A stretch of DNA of 64,000 nt from positions 9,445,086-9,509,085 of the forward strand of contig NC_063188.1 in NCBI RefSeq assembly GCF_023159225.1, read 5' to 3'. Of this stretch, positions 10,609 through 21,849 are shown piece after piece; positions within the stretch are counted from its first letter, which is position 1; every line of letters begins with the position of its first letter. The notes below the pieces were generated by a model. It saw only the letters and a program-made list of their open reading frames with translations, was not told where the DNA came from and made no database searches. Both the position numbers and the translations under genes were made by a program. This DNA comes from Perognathus longimembris pacificus. Taxonomy: Eukaryota > Chordata > Mammalia > Rodentia > Heteromyidae.

Positions 10609-11794
10609 TAGTCAAAATTATTAAACTTCCTGATTGTTGATGTTGGTTGCAGTCAATGCTAGTTCACTTTCTACCAGTGAGAATATGCTTTTGTATTGTA
10701 TGGCATTCCCTTCATTCTTGCTTCCTCACTAAATGGTGCCAAGTTTTAAAGGGAAAGACACCAGCCCTCCCTTGGTCATGGGTGAATCCTTAATATAGCT
10801 TGGTCAGTATGCGTGGGAGAAGGTGCATTTGGGGAAGAGAGCTGATGCAAAAAGGACGGACTGTGCTGGTGGCATGCTTAGTTCTCTGCCTCACGTTACC
10901 AACTAGGTGGAACATGGAGAGGCTGGCAGTGTGGCTGTAGTGGAAATTCTCCCTCTGTCCAACACCACCACAAGCCCAGGGCAACAGGAGATCCACAACA
11001 ATGATGAAAAAAGTGGTACTCAATTATCAGTAAGGTTCTACTGTTTCTATCTAAAGATTTATAGGGGATTTTAAAAGTTGGCAATTTTCAGAGACTTGAG
11101 TATAAATAGAACATAGAAGAACAAAATGAAACTGTGCCCAGAAGGCTGTTCTGAGCTGAGGACCAGACTAGCCATTGCAAGATGGACACCAACCAGAACC
11201 AACATAAAGTTCAAGTGCAAATCTTTAAAAATAGCGTGCCTGTGGTCAAGTAGACATTGAGCTATGGAATCTTGATAAACCATAAGTGTTTATTGATAAA
11301 GTGCAGACTGGTTGTTCTCCTCAGCTTGCCTCTTCAAGCATCCCTCTTTCCTCAATTGAGGTCATTAGTTTTCAACACAGAAGCATCAATACAATCATAG
11401 ATAACCACCTTAAAAGCAAGGGAAATGTTGACCTCATTTCACTGCAACGAGTGGGAAACACCAAGACATACTCATTTGGTAGGGCCAGGGTTTTGTGGCT
11501 CAGAAAAAGTTGTCATTTTTCTTCAAATAAGCCAGTGGTGAAGAGAAATGCTATTTATTTGTGTTCAAAAGCTTTGCTTATCTTTTCCAGAAAAGAATAC
11601 TTTTTGTTGTTTGGATGCTGTGATATTTAAATTTTTCATTTACTAGTCCTCTAGACATCCTCAATCTAATATTAGTGTTTTTAACGAGGATTGGATGGAA
11701 CTATTTTCATCTGGGAATGTTCTTGAGACTTCACACGATGATGAGTAGGGACAATACAAGGTAGACTTGAGCTCTAAAGCTTAGAAGAAAAGTT
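10609..11794. other. Unique sequence
   Basis: Minus-strand open frames of about 60-80 codons occur between 10.8 and 11.3 kb, but they show no domain or homologue I recognise and no splice context. Confidence 0.4.
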
Positions 11795-12040
11795 CACTCA
11801 CATGTTTTGAGTGTCCACTGTGACTCTGACACTGTGCTAGGTATTGGCTATAAACTCTGTCATTTAACTATTGAAATGACTGACAGAAGCAGGCACTCAA
11901 AGTTCTGCTTTCAAAATGAAATGATCAAAGGCATAAAAGAATTAAAAACTTATCCAAGGTCACAAGGTCATTAACTGATAGAATGAATATACACCCCTAC
12001 CTGTGGTTCACTCCAAAGCACTTTTCCTTAGTGCTGGTCT
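11795..12040 (-). repeat. MIR-type ancient SINE
   Basis: Reversed MIR order: GACACTGTGCTAGGTATTGG, then AACTTATCCAAGGTCACAAG and a 'gttcactccaaagcac' end. Confidence 0.65.
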
Positions 12041-14000
12041 CTTAGCTACTGGATGCTTGAGATAACCACATGTAGTCACGAGTCAGGTGATCTATGACCT
12101 CTCCAAGTCAATATTCTGGAAGATTATCAACCCAGGCAGCAACTACTTTTGGGTGTCCTTTACACTTTGTAATGCAATTCTGTCTGTGGATTTCTCAGGA
12201 ACTTAAAAGGAGTGCCATGTTGTACATTAGTCATTACAATGCTGTAAATAAATGCAGCATAATTTCAGAACACCTTCCCTTATATATCTAAATAGGGAGA
12301 CAGACTCTAATTCACTCATGGAGGATTTTACACTGAAGGTCTGTCCAGTTTTAGGCTTTCACCAAATAAGTTGAAAATTGAATGGAGAGACTTAGTAAGT
12401 AAACATAGTTAAAAGGCATAGTTTTGATGAAAAGCTGCTGATGGTGAATGTTCATAAAGCTATGCGCAGGTGTCTTTAATTTTTAGCTTACCATTTGTAG
12501 ATTCTTGTATCTCCAAATATCAGTTTTGGGGGTCTCTACTTGGGCAGTGTTCCAGGATGAGAGTTGGGAGTGGGAAGGATGCTCCAAACCCATACCTGTT
12601 CAGATAAATGGAGATATCATTAGCAAAAAGAAGTAACTGATCATGGCTTCTCCCGTTTTTCATAAATTACACTAAATAACCATAATGCTGCAATTTAGTG
12701 GTCCAAAGTTCATTCTATTCAGCAGGCCATCCATAGTCAACAGTTTAAAGAAAAGGGACCTGCTGAGAAAATAGTGGTCTAATCAGATGCCATAAAATCG
12801 AGCTGATGAGATGAGTCCCATTTCTTTTTTTTTTTTTTTTTGTAAGGGGATTCTAATGAAGCAACGCTCAGAGGGGATTCATAACTTTGAGCCCCCCTGT
12901 TTCATTATTCAGGTCAGCTGCACCCAGTTCCAAATGAAGCTAAAGAACCCAATCCCACAAGCTATTTGTAGATATGCTGGATTGTATCAGGGACTTATTA
13001 AATCCTAATTTCTAGGCTTCCAAATTTGCATCCCTTGTTTTGGTTCCTGTAAGAGTTATAGAAAGCTTTGGGGGAAAATAAAGGTAATTCAAAGGGAAGC
13101 ACAATCATATGAGAAGTGCTGAGGAAGATGCCTTAAAAAATTCATTAGAATTTGAAGGTGAGAGACAAGAAGGCTCCATTTGTGTACAGTACCACCATAT
13201 CTGTCACTAAGGTAAACACTTCTTGTGGCTCAGGTGAGGAAACAAAGGTAAGTTCCACGGGAACATTTTCATGATGCACATAGTACCCCTTGATCTCCAA
13301 AGAGTCTGAGTTGCGAGGGGAAGGCCGAGTGACCATTCACTTCGTATCTGTCCTTTAGGCTTGTGGGCCCTAAGAAATCTTCCATCTGTCAATATACAAG
13401 CATTTCCTGCAAGGGAGGTGAAAACAGCCTGACTGGTATTTCTGAATTTATTCCATTAATACTTTTGCATTGGAATATAATTTCTCATGGGAATTATCTT
13501 TGAAGTAACTCCAATGTGGTGAGTGGAAAATGGACATATTTCCTTTTGGCAGCACTGAATAGACTGGGGATGTATTTTTAATATCTCACCTTCAGTGGCG
13601 GAAACCACACAAAGGAACCAGTCAGCAGTTCCTGGGGTGCAGGGAACCTTGGGCTGCAGCTCTGGTGATAGCCTTCTCAGCTCCTTATTGCCTCTCCTGC
13701 CTGGATGGTGTCTTGCCTAGTTGCAAAAGAAACTGAGGCCTTAGGGAAGAAGGAATTCCTGCTGTTCTTAAAATGAAATGAGGTGGTTTAGCAGTTTGGC
13801 ATGTAATAAACATGCAACAAATGATAGTTAATGGTATTATTACTAGCACCATCACCATCATTAGCATATGAACTAATGTATCACTTTTAACATGCTGAAA
13901 ATTGTACGCTTTTCTAAGATTCCAATTAGACTTCATGGGGCCACTATAGGACCACTGAAGTCAACTTCGCTTTCCTTGCCAGGTGAAGTCCTTTCAGTAA
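12041..14000. other. Unique SINE-free sequence
   Basis: About 2 kb with no lineage-specific repeat apart from a T run near 12825-12841. A minus-strand open frame of 63 codons (13145-13336) is the only protein-like stretch. It has no recognisable domain and I do not annotate it as a gene. Confidence 0.45.
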
Positions 14001-14094
14001 AGCTTGATCAATCAGAACAGAACAATAAGGTAGGTAGCCATTAGTACAGCTTGATCAATCAGAACAGAACAATAAGGTAGGTAGCCATTAATGC
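14001..14094. repeat. 47-bp tandem duplication
   Basis: Two copies, 14001-14047 and 14048-14094, each starting AGCTTGATCAATCAGAACAG. They differ only in the last few bases (TTAGTAC against TTAATGC), so the event is recent. Confidence 0.95.
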
Positions 14095-14184
14095 ACAGTT
14101 CAAATAAAGATTGCTCTTCTGTGTGTTTCATGCCTTGGAAAGGAGAAGTCAGAGGTGGTTCAGCTCTAGACTCAATCATTAATT

Positions 14185-14272
14185 CAAGGAACTTTGGTGA
14201 AACACCCATTGATTCTGTACCAGGCTCACTCATGGGTGCTGGGACTATATTGGTGAGCAAATATAGGCACCG
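14185..14272 (-). repeat. L2 3' end, left part
   Basis: Contains TTCTGTACCAGGCTCACTC and GGTGCTGGGACTATATTGG, the reversed L2 tail. The rest of the element resumes at 14351, on the other side of an ID-like insertion. Confidence 0.55.
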
Positions 14273-14350
14273 TTGGGCGTAGGATGTAACACAGTGGCAC
14301 AGTGCTTACCTAGTGCTCACAGAGCTCAAACTCCCATTCCTCAGCAGTAC
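14273..14350 (+). mobile_element. ID-like SINE monomer inserted in an L2
   Basis: GGATGTAACACAGTGGCACA, then GCTTACCTAGTGCTCACA and CTCCCATTCCTCAGCAGTAC follow the ID element order. It lacks a Geo unit. Confidence 0.65.
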
Positions 14351-14402
14351 AAAGCATTTGCAACACAATCCCTGCCTTCAGGTACTTTCCAGTCTAGACG
14401 AC
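14351..14402 (-). repeat. L2 3' end, right part
   Basis: CCTGCCTTCAGGTACTTTCC followed by AGTCTAGACG is the reversed L2 tail ('ctagactgtaagctccttgagg' in sense), continuing the piece at 14185-14272. Confidence 0.55.
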
Positions 14403-14789
14403 TGAAGTGGGATGCCAGGAGGAAAGAAGCCAGAGACTAAACTCAACCTGCTGGAAAGCTGTGTGCTGGGAATAGTGTGCATGACCTTCAGAATGATGGC
14501 ATCCAAAAGGAATTTTCTAGAAGAAATACCAGGCAACATTTTTGGCCCATCATTTCTGGAGTACTGGTGTCTGAGGTCACATCATCTACCAAACACAAGG
14601 AAAAGAAACCACTGAAACAGCGTGAGACCACAGGAAGAAGCAACCGCGCAGGAAGAAGCTCGACAAAACTACTGCAACCCTCACACTGCTAATGTGGAAG
14701 GGAAGTAAAACGCTGCCACATACGATCTCCAACACTCTGAGAGGAAAAAGTGGGTAATGCACGCTGCTTTCAGTGATGAGTCACTGTGG

Positions 14790-14905
14790 CCCTTCAATCC
14801 AGTCAACACGAATTTATTTATTGAGCCTCTATTCAGTAGACATGCAGTTATCCCTGTTCTGAAAGAACGTTTGTTCTGGTGACTGGCAATGCATCATATG
14901 CTTTG
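14790..14905 (-). repeat. L2-type fragment
   Basis: AACACGAATTTATTTATTGAGC and CCCTGTTCTGAAAGAACG resemble the reversed L2 end. The sequence between 14403 and 14789 is unique. Confidence 0.45.
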
Positions 14906-15059
14906 TACACCATGCTGTGTACTATGACTCATCTATATTCTTAACAGTAGGCAAGAGCTACGTAAAGATGGATGCATTGGCAGTATAGGCCAGGAAGATG
15001 TAACAGCAAATACAAAGTGTTGGGGACAAGGGCATGCTTGGTGTGTATATGAGTGACAG

Positions 15060-15289
15060 TTGTGTGTTGATGGCTCACGCCTGTAATCCTAGGTACCTAG
15101 CTAGGTACCTGAGGATCAGGGTTTGAAGCCAGACTGGGCAGGAAAGTCTATGACACTTCATTTCCAATTACCTATCACAAACTCCAGAAGCAGAGCTGTG
15201 GCTCAAGTGGTAGAGTGTCAGCTTTGAGTGAAAAGTCAAATGAAAGTTTGGGGCCCTGAGTTCAAGTGCCCATGTGTGTGCATGTACAG

Positions 15290-15290
<1 letters not shown>
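15060..15290 (+). mobile_element. B1-Geo dimeric SINE
   Basis: B1-like head (GATGGCTCACGCCTGTAATC), linker (CAATTACCTATCACAAAC), Geo unit (GCTGTGGCTCAAGTGGTAG ... GAGTTCAAGTGCCC). The usual 'gctactcaggaggctgag' part of the head is replaced by a 20-bp perfect palindrome at 15091-15110. Confidence 0.88.

Positions 15291-15322
<32 letters not shown>
15287..15322. repeat. (CA)n microsatellite at a SINE tail
   Basis: About 17 CA units directly after the B1-Geo body. Confidence 0.9.
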
Positions 15323-15325
<3 letters not shown>

Positions 15326-16565
15326 GAGTGTTAGATTGAAATATAGTGAAGGAGGAAGAGAGTAGTGACAGAGAAGGCAGAAGTATTTCTAGCTTGTGCA
15401 CCTGGGTGTACTGTGTTGCCATGGAAGGGACTCTTACTGTCATTTGCACAAGAAGCTTTTTCTCCCCAGTTGAAGACAGGTTCGAATCATGACAGAAGAA
15501 ATGGAAATAGAAGATTTGGGGGCCCAAACCAAAGAGCACAATAGATGTTGGTTCCAGATACCCAACTTCCACAGCTGGCTAAAAGGTAGAACATCTCTAG
15601 TTGTGAACTATCATCTTTCTGTAGCACAGTCATTTTCTCTGTCATAGGTTTGCAAGAGGAGCAAAAGTCACTGGCTATTTTCCCTTCCATTCTATCTAAT
15701 CATAGCAGTTTGCACTTAATAATTGCTCAGTAATATTTGTTCCTCTGAGATCTTTCTACCTGAAAGGCTACCATCCTATTACCATTCCATTTCTATTCTA
15801 ATGAACTGTCCAATGAAGCTGTCTCACCTTGCTTTCCTTCTATCAGTCCTAGCAATGGGAAAACCTGTCTGTAAAATGAAAGGACTAAGATTTCCAAATG
15901 AATACATGTTTGTTTGCTTCTGTTCTTCCTTGGAGATTCACCAGGAGCACGGAGGAAGAGTCAATCAATGGACAGTAATCAAGTATGACTGAACACCTAC
16001 AGTGTCACAAACAGGTGACAGCTGAAGGGTAGTCACAGCTCTGCACAGAGCTCCAGATACAAGATAATATTGTCAATTGTGGTTTCCATGTCATTTACTT
16101 TCCAAACATGTGCTACTCTTTCTAATCACTCAGTTTATCCCTGTTACTGGCTTTATATTTCTGTCTCTTTATAAAGAAGGCAGTTCTAGACCTTATAGCA
16201 AGAAACAGAGTAATTACTTTAATTTGATTTTCCATAATTTGTAGAACACTTTCTGGCTTGTATAAAGGATGTTCACAGCATGTCTAAACATTGTCCTGTG
16301 CCCAATACTTTACAAAGTCTGTGACAAGTTGAAATCTTTTGACTTGAATATCATACTATTCAAGAAACAATGCTCTAAGGCAGAGTCCAACAGACTACAT
16401 CTAATGGGTCAAGTTTGGCCCACTAGCTCCCTGCTTTATTGTTGTAATGAAGCATGTGTTTAATGCTTTAAAATTAGCATATATTGGTTGTACAAAGGAT
16501 TTCATTGTGAGACATGGAGGATTATGGTCCAAGGCATGCATAGGCAAAATGTTCACAACAAAAAT
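15323..16565. other. Unique sequence
   Basis: No repeat or exon recognised with confidence. Confidence 0.4.
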
Positions 16566-16765
16566 GGTGGCATGTGCCTAAAACCTCACATATACAGGTT
16601 GTATAAATAGGAGGATCAAAATCCAGGATGGTCTAGACAAAAATATGAAAGCCTTTTTCAAAAAAATAGTAAGAAAAAAAGGGCAAGGTGGGAGGAACAT
16701 AGCATGGATGACGCAATACTTATCTAGAAAGTACATGACCCTGAATTCAAAACTCACTGTTGATG
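16566..16765 (+). mobile_element. Old B1 + ID-like dimeric SINE
   Basis: A degraded 7SL-type head (GGTGGCATGTGCCTAAAACC ... GATGGTCTAGAC) is followed by an A-rich linker. A tRNA-like unit follows (AACATAGCATGGATGACGCA ... CCCTGAATTCAAAACTCAC). It lacks the roughly 40-bp extra segment between the promoter boxes that marks the Geo unit. Confidence 0.5.
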
Positions 16766-16910
16766 AAATAAGAAAATTGATAGATATCAATGAATTAAAT
16801 CTTATTATCTAGTACGGAAACACAAATTTCTTTTCTATCAATAGTTTTGTTTCATTACAACTAGCTCCCCCTTTGAAATTCAGAGTACTGAATTATGCAT
16901 TTAATATTTT

Positions 16911-17096
16911 AGCTGAGGCTAGAGGCTACACTTGTAATCTTAGCTACTCAGGAGGCTGAGATCTGAGGATCAAGGTTCAAAGCCAGCCTGGGCAGGAAAG
17001 TCCATGAGACTCCAATTTCCAATTAACCATAAAAAAGCCAGAAATGGAGGTATGGTTCAGGTAGCAGTGCCCAGTCCCTGAGTGTGAGCCCCAGGG
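16911..17096 (+). mobile_element. B1-Geo SINE with internal deletion
   Basis: Well-preserved B1-like head (CTACTCAGGAGGCTGAGATC ... AGCCAGCCTGGGCAGGAAAG) and linker. The Geo unit is shortened in its middle and ends at GTGTGAGCCCCAGG. Confidence 0.85.
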
Positions 17097-17184
17097 AGCT
17101 GTGTGCTTCAACAGGCAGTGAAAAGAAGCCATGCCTAGAGGTTAGGCTGCTTCCAATCCCTGACCATGCTTTAGAAAGGAGAAC

Positions 17185-17500
17185 AATGAGGAGCAAGGAA
17201 ATATAGTTATTTGCCCCAAATAACACAGGTAGTATATATAGTCCAGAGTTGATACACATGCTCAATATCTTATGCCGTATTCTTATTTTGTCATTCCCAT
17301 TTTATGGGCAAGGAAACTGATTCTGTTAGGAAAGGAGAAATACTAAGCTGTTGGGAATGGGATAAAAGGAATGATATTTCTTGAACAATAACCATGCCAT
17401 GCTCTTGTCAGACATATCTCATTTGATCCTCTTCCCAGCCTCCGAGTCTGACTGATGCATGAGGTGAGACTGAGGCAGGATGAAGCCTGGCTCATGATGA
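17185..17500 (-). repeat. MIR-type relics
   Basis: Two reversed MIR-like stretches, one around 17280-17325 (CATTCCCATTTTATGGGCAA) and one around 17395-17490 (TCTCATTTGATCCTCTTCC ... GAGGTGAGACTGAGGCAGG). Confidence 0.45.
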
Positions 17501-17692
17501 CACTGCTGGGAAGCTATGTGAGCTTGCTCAGCCTCTCTTTCTACACCACCTAATTAGTATGCAAATTATCTCATGCAATCCTGAAGTCCTATTTCATTCA
17601 TGGGGTTTTAAGTAAAGGGAAAAATAGTGCAGGTCCTCTTTTCTACTGGATCCAAGATTTGTTTTTAATCAAAATGGATGGGGCCATGTCTA

Positions 17693-18172
17693 GGATAGTC
17701 CTAGCAGAAGATCACAATAGCTCAATATGCACACATAAGGTGATGCTAAGCGAAATGAACTGCAAGTTATGGAAATAAGTGGTTTATCATTGTTGTTATT
17801 AGGTTCAACACGCCATGTGAAATCATGCCATTTTCTTTGGTCTTTCTTCCCCATGTTTTTACTCGTGATGTCACTGTAACTGATTTTGGTACCCTTGGTT
17901 ATTGTATATACATTGATCAGAACTAGGGATGGAAAGGGGAACATCAAAATGGAGAGACAATGGGTAAAAGGCGAACCAATGCAACAGCAATACTTTTGAA
18001 GCTATATGCTATAAACCAACTGTACAACTGGGGGGGAGAGTTAGAGAGGGGGGAAGGTAGGAGGAGAATGAGGAAGGAGGTAACAAGTTTGATAAGAAAT
18101 GTACTCACTGCCTTATTATGAAACTGCAACCCCTCTGTATATCACTTTGACAATAAATAAATCAGTTAAAAG
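17693..18172 (+). mobile_element. L1-type 3' end (TTTGACAATAAA family)
   Basis: Starts TAGTCCTAGCAGAAGATCAC. It then contains the post-ORF2-like GATGCTAAGCGAAATGAAC and a G-rich purine tract (18031-18080), and ends ATCACTTTGACAATAAATAA. The same sequence recurs at 51.3 kb with the same left boundary, and shorter copies lie at 28.3 and 45.6 kb. No coding potential. Confidence 0.7.
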
Positions 18173-19429
18173 TGGACGAGGCTAAATCAGTGTGGATTTG
18201 CATGGTGCATTTTTAGGCAAAGGGTTTCATGTGAGGTTTAAGAATTTCACAAAACCACATATAGGAACAGAATTGAAAAACAAATAGTAGGTGGCTGTAC
18301 ATTACTGTGATTAATGTTTCAGTGAAAAGTATCACACTGGCAAAGAATACTTGCAAGCAAGTTGATGTTGATATAAAGAGATTCTCTTAAAAGACATGCC
18401 ATCAAGTATGGTTTAAACCTGTTCCAAGGATTTCATATAAATAGTTTAAACAATACTGACTTATAGTCTTACTTGATTACTTGGCCCAATTCTCACAGGA
18501 AACATCCAATCAATGCCAAGTTAAAAGTGTTTTGTATCCGTTCAGATTTAGAAATGATGGATGGGAAACTTTATCTGGGTAAGAACTGCATTGCTCTGAC
18601 TAAATTGTTTATACTCTCAAACTACGACGGCTGTGACACATGGCCTAAGCTTTGCCTCGGCAATAGTCTTAAAGCCTGCCCAAAGAGAATGCAGAACCCC
18701 CATCTCCAACCCTCAAAGCTAATTCATTAGCCGCCTGCCTCTTCGTGCTAGGAGAGCTTGGTTGCCCAAGGCTCTCAGTGGTCACAAACCATATTTCGAA
18801 TGCAACTAAAAGATTCCTCTTCACAGACGCTTCAAGATGCCCAGCATGTCATTATGACCAAAACACACAAAACTTAGAAAGGAAATCTGGGGCCTCCTAG
18901 TACAGAAATGAAGAAATGAAAGAACTGGTATTTGCAGAAGCCCTTCAAGATTCTATTTGGGTCTTGCGGAAAGAGCCCTGGATTTCAGTTTGGCACATTT
19001 CAGTCTTGGTTACACAACACTTAGTTTCATTGAACCTCAGCTACTTCGTTTGTTGGATTCTACCAGCCAGCCACCAGCCAGCCAGGGGCGAATCCGCCAT
19101 TTCTTTAGTAGTGTATGTGAGCTCTGGTGTTAAGAACAGGAGATGGAGACAAGTAATGTGTCTGAGCTATGCATATGAAAATAGTTGCTTAGTGATACGG
19201 TGTAGGACCTAATTTTATTACCTTGTCCTGATCTAGCAACTTCTCTCCCTCCAAGTATGTTTTATTTCTACTTTGAACAACAACAACACCATTTTGTCAG
19301 ATTGCCTAAATAATGTGTGGTCATGTTCAGTGATCTTGAAGATACAGAATGTACTAAAGGGAAAAAAAAAATAAACAACAAACACCTATAAGCATGTTAA
19401 AGAATTCCTGTTAGACACTAAGCAGAATG
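18173..19429. other. Mostly unique sequence with a MIR trace
   Basis: SINE-free. A plus-strand MIR-like stretch lies at about 18965-19060 (AAAGAGCCCTGGATTTCAG ... TTCATTGAACCTCAGC). The remainder is unique, including an unremarkable 18460-18740 segment with clean, non-repetitive sequence. Confidence 0.45.
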
Positions 19430-20560
19430 GAAGCCCATCTGGACGAAGCACACATGTATGCATATGTCCTTCAAATTGTCCAATTTGTTCCTCCATCCAA
19501 CCCAGAAACAAGGGCAGGCATCAGAGAGGTGTGCAAGGAGCAGGCTTGGCACAGGCCCACAACTCATCTGTGCAGCCCCAAAGCTACTGAATGCGGCCTG
19601 GGGGGCAGGGCACACGCAGCCGTCCTTCTGTGGCTTTTCCAGAAGACCAAGAAGAGAGAACATTTTTGTCGTGGCTGACCCCCGCGGCATGCTGCCTTCT
19701 CACAGAGACGGGGGAGACATTCCTGCCCTGGCCCCTTGGGTTCGAGGGCACGCTCCATCTGGAGGGCCCTTGCTCAGGCCAGTGCTTCCTTCATTTGTAA
19801 GAAAAGCGCCTAATCTGTGGATGGAGGCCTCTGCAGGCCCCCGAGTGCCCCCCTAGGGTCCTTGCCCTAACCCCTCCCGCCGCCTTGCTCTCTGACTGGC
19901 TCACATGGGATTGGATCAATGCAGCAGCGTGCTCTTTGCTGGGCCTTCATGCCCTGTGATCGCCCAGCCCCGGGCTTTAGGGGCTGAGCATATCAATTCA
20001 GGCCCACTGAACTGTATTTCCCCGGCCCGGGTCCGCCCCCCGGCCTTTGTGCTGCACCCGGCCCGCCCCCTTTGCTCACTACTCCCTTCATGCTTTGTTT
20101 GGCAAACACAAAACGACTGGCCCAGCGGCGGGCCCTTTTCAAGCTTGGCAGTCAGCGCTTGAAAATGCCTCGGGTACCTGGGAACACCTCCAGGACGCGG
20201 CGAAGCCGACTGGGAAGAAGCGGCCTGTGCCCCGGCTACACAAGCTGGTGGCCCAGGTGACACCCACTTCACTCCCCTACACACCAGCAGGAGTTGGGGG
20301 CCAAGGGTGCAGGTTACCCCCTTGGAACCAACCCCTGATATCCTGGCATCCAGCGCTTCTAGACATCAGTGTTCCCTTTGAAAATCCGGGGCACTTCAGG
20401 GGCCCCCTGGCCTGCCTTTGTATTTTAAATGGCCCAGAAGTCCTCTTGACAGAGAATGGAGAAGCCTGAGAAGCAGTTGGGATGAAGAACCCCGCGGGGG
20501 AAGCACAGCAGCTAGCCGTGGCCACCACGGGCTGCAAGGGCTCTGCAAAAGTACCGCCAG
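19430..20560. promoter_or_regulatory. GC-rich unique block, candidate regulatory element
   Basis: About 1.1 kb clearly richer in G+C than its surroundings and free of repeats. It carries GC-box-like strings (CCGCCCCCC near 20034; GCCCGCCCCC near 20061). A forkhead-like inverted repeat TGTTTGGCAAACA lies at 20096-20108. A perfect 9-bp inverted repeat TTTTCAAGC/GCTTGAAAA lies at 20136-20144 and 20157-20165. Open frames of up to 140 codons occur but look like a by-product of high G+C. Whether it is an enhancer, a promoter or simply an isochore patch cannot be told from sequence alone. Confidence 0.35.
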
Positions 20561-20574
20561 TAACAAGAGTAAAC

Positions 20575-20700
20575 ATATTTATAGCAGCAGCACCATGCAG
20601 CTACTGTTTATTGAGTACTTACTATGTGCCAGGCACCATCATAAGAGCTTTGTAGACATGATGACGTTCATATAATTTATTATAATATTGCAATGTTGGG
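20575..20700 (-). repeat. MIR-type ancient SINE
   Basis: TTTATTGAGTACTTACTATG followed by TGCCAGGCACCATCATAAG is a textbook reversed MIR/L2 tail. Confidence 0.75.
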
Positions 20701-20795
20701 TTGATTGACAAGGACATTGAGGAAACAAGAGCCTTGCTTCTAACCCCTACCATACACTTCATCCCTTTCATGTACTCTACTTAACTGAATTTTTT

Positions 20796-20810
20796 GTGTG
20801 TGTGTGTGTA
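20796..20810. repeat. Short (TG)n at a SINE tail
   Basis: Seven to eight TG units abutting the 3' end of the next minus-strand SINE. Confidence 0.7.
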
Positions 20811-21006
20811 TACTTGTCCTGGGACTTGAACTCAGAGTTTAGGCACTGTCCCTGAGATTTTGTGCTCAAGGTTAGCTCCACTTTGGCTTTTGGGTGCTCA
20901 CTTGGAAGTAATTGTCTTAGGACTTTCCTGTCTGGGCTGGCTTCAAACCATGATCCTCAGATCTCAGCCTCCTGAGTAGCTAACTAGTATTACAAGCACT
21001 GGCTTC
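20811..21006 (-). mobile_element. B1-Geo dimeric SINE
   Basis: Reversed Geo (GGGACTTGAACTCAGAGTTT) with a small internal deletion. The linker and reversed B1-like head follow (CCATGATCCTCAGATCTCAG ... CTGAGTAGCT). Confidence 0.82.
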
Positions 21007-21174
21007 TCTTGAACTGTTTTCACCTAGAAGGGAATGGACTTTGTTTGGTTGGTTGGTTTTGGTTTTGCTGCTCTTCAATGTGATATTCTCTGTCATGCTT
21101 TGCCCACTTATCTTCATACCCTAAGCTGAGGAAACTTTAGGAGTGGCCATATAATAGTCACAGTAGTGAGACTT

Positions 21175-21340
21175 GGTTGAAGGTTTAGGGTGTGCCCCAC
21201 ACTTAGCTCAGTGATTACATACATGGTCTCATCTGGTCCTCACATCTATTCTCTGAGTTGACTTCCATCACTGTCTCAATTTTATAGTAGAACCAAGTAA
21301 GCAAGTATAGCCAATGCACGTCTGAAGCCAATGCTTATTT
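21175..21340 (-). repeat. MIR-type ancient SINE
   Basis: Reversed MIR order: 'cacacttagctcagtgattacatacatggtctcatctggtcctcac', then 'tcaattttatagtagaacc'. Confidence 0.55.
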
Positions 21341-21849
21341 TCCAGTGATATTGCCTTTTATTATTATTAACTCTGCTTTGATCCCTACAATTCTTTAGGG
21401 AATGTCTTTTTGCTAGCCCCAAACTTGCCTTTCAGTTTAACTTGACAACTATTGCTTTTGTTATCTTAAGTTTCTTTGGGCTTAGGTTTTCCTTCAAAAA
21501 GACTGAAAGCATTTCAAGGTGCAATACCAAACAGGAAAACTAGGGCTCCTTTATTAGATAGGTCTACTCATTAGCTGATGTCTGTTGGAGACACAAAAAA
21601 AGGTAACAGATACCAAAGTATGAAGTCTTAGAATTTCCCATCCTATTTTTATAGCCAAAGAAAACGATATTGAAGGGAAAATACCAGAGTTAGCTGTCTG
21701 GCTGTGAGTTCAAAAATTATCTCGAGCTGGAAGAGAATTTACAAGATCACCTGGTCCAAGATTAGAGCAATGAGGCTCCAATGGAATGGGACTTACTGAG
21801 TCAAAGGTAACAGAGTCCTGCAGACTCACGAGATATGTTTTATCTTATG

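Noticed and set aside
13145..13336. 63-codon minus-strand frame, possible exon or processed pseudogene
   Set aside because: Too short, and without poly-A tail, target duplication or splice context. It overlaps another open frame.
19458..20469. Overlapping open frames of 122-140 codons in the GC-rich block
   Set aside because: High G+C removes stop codons on all frames. Frames overlap on both strands and none shows a domain or a good start context.
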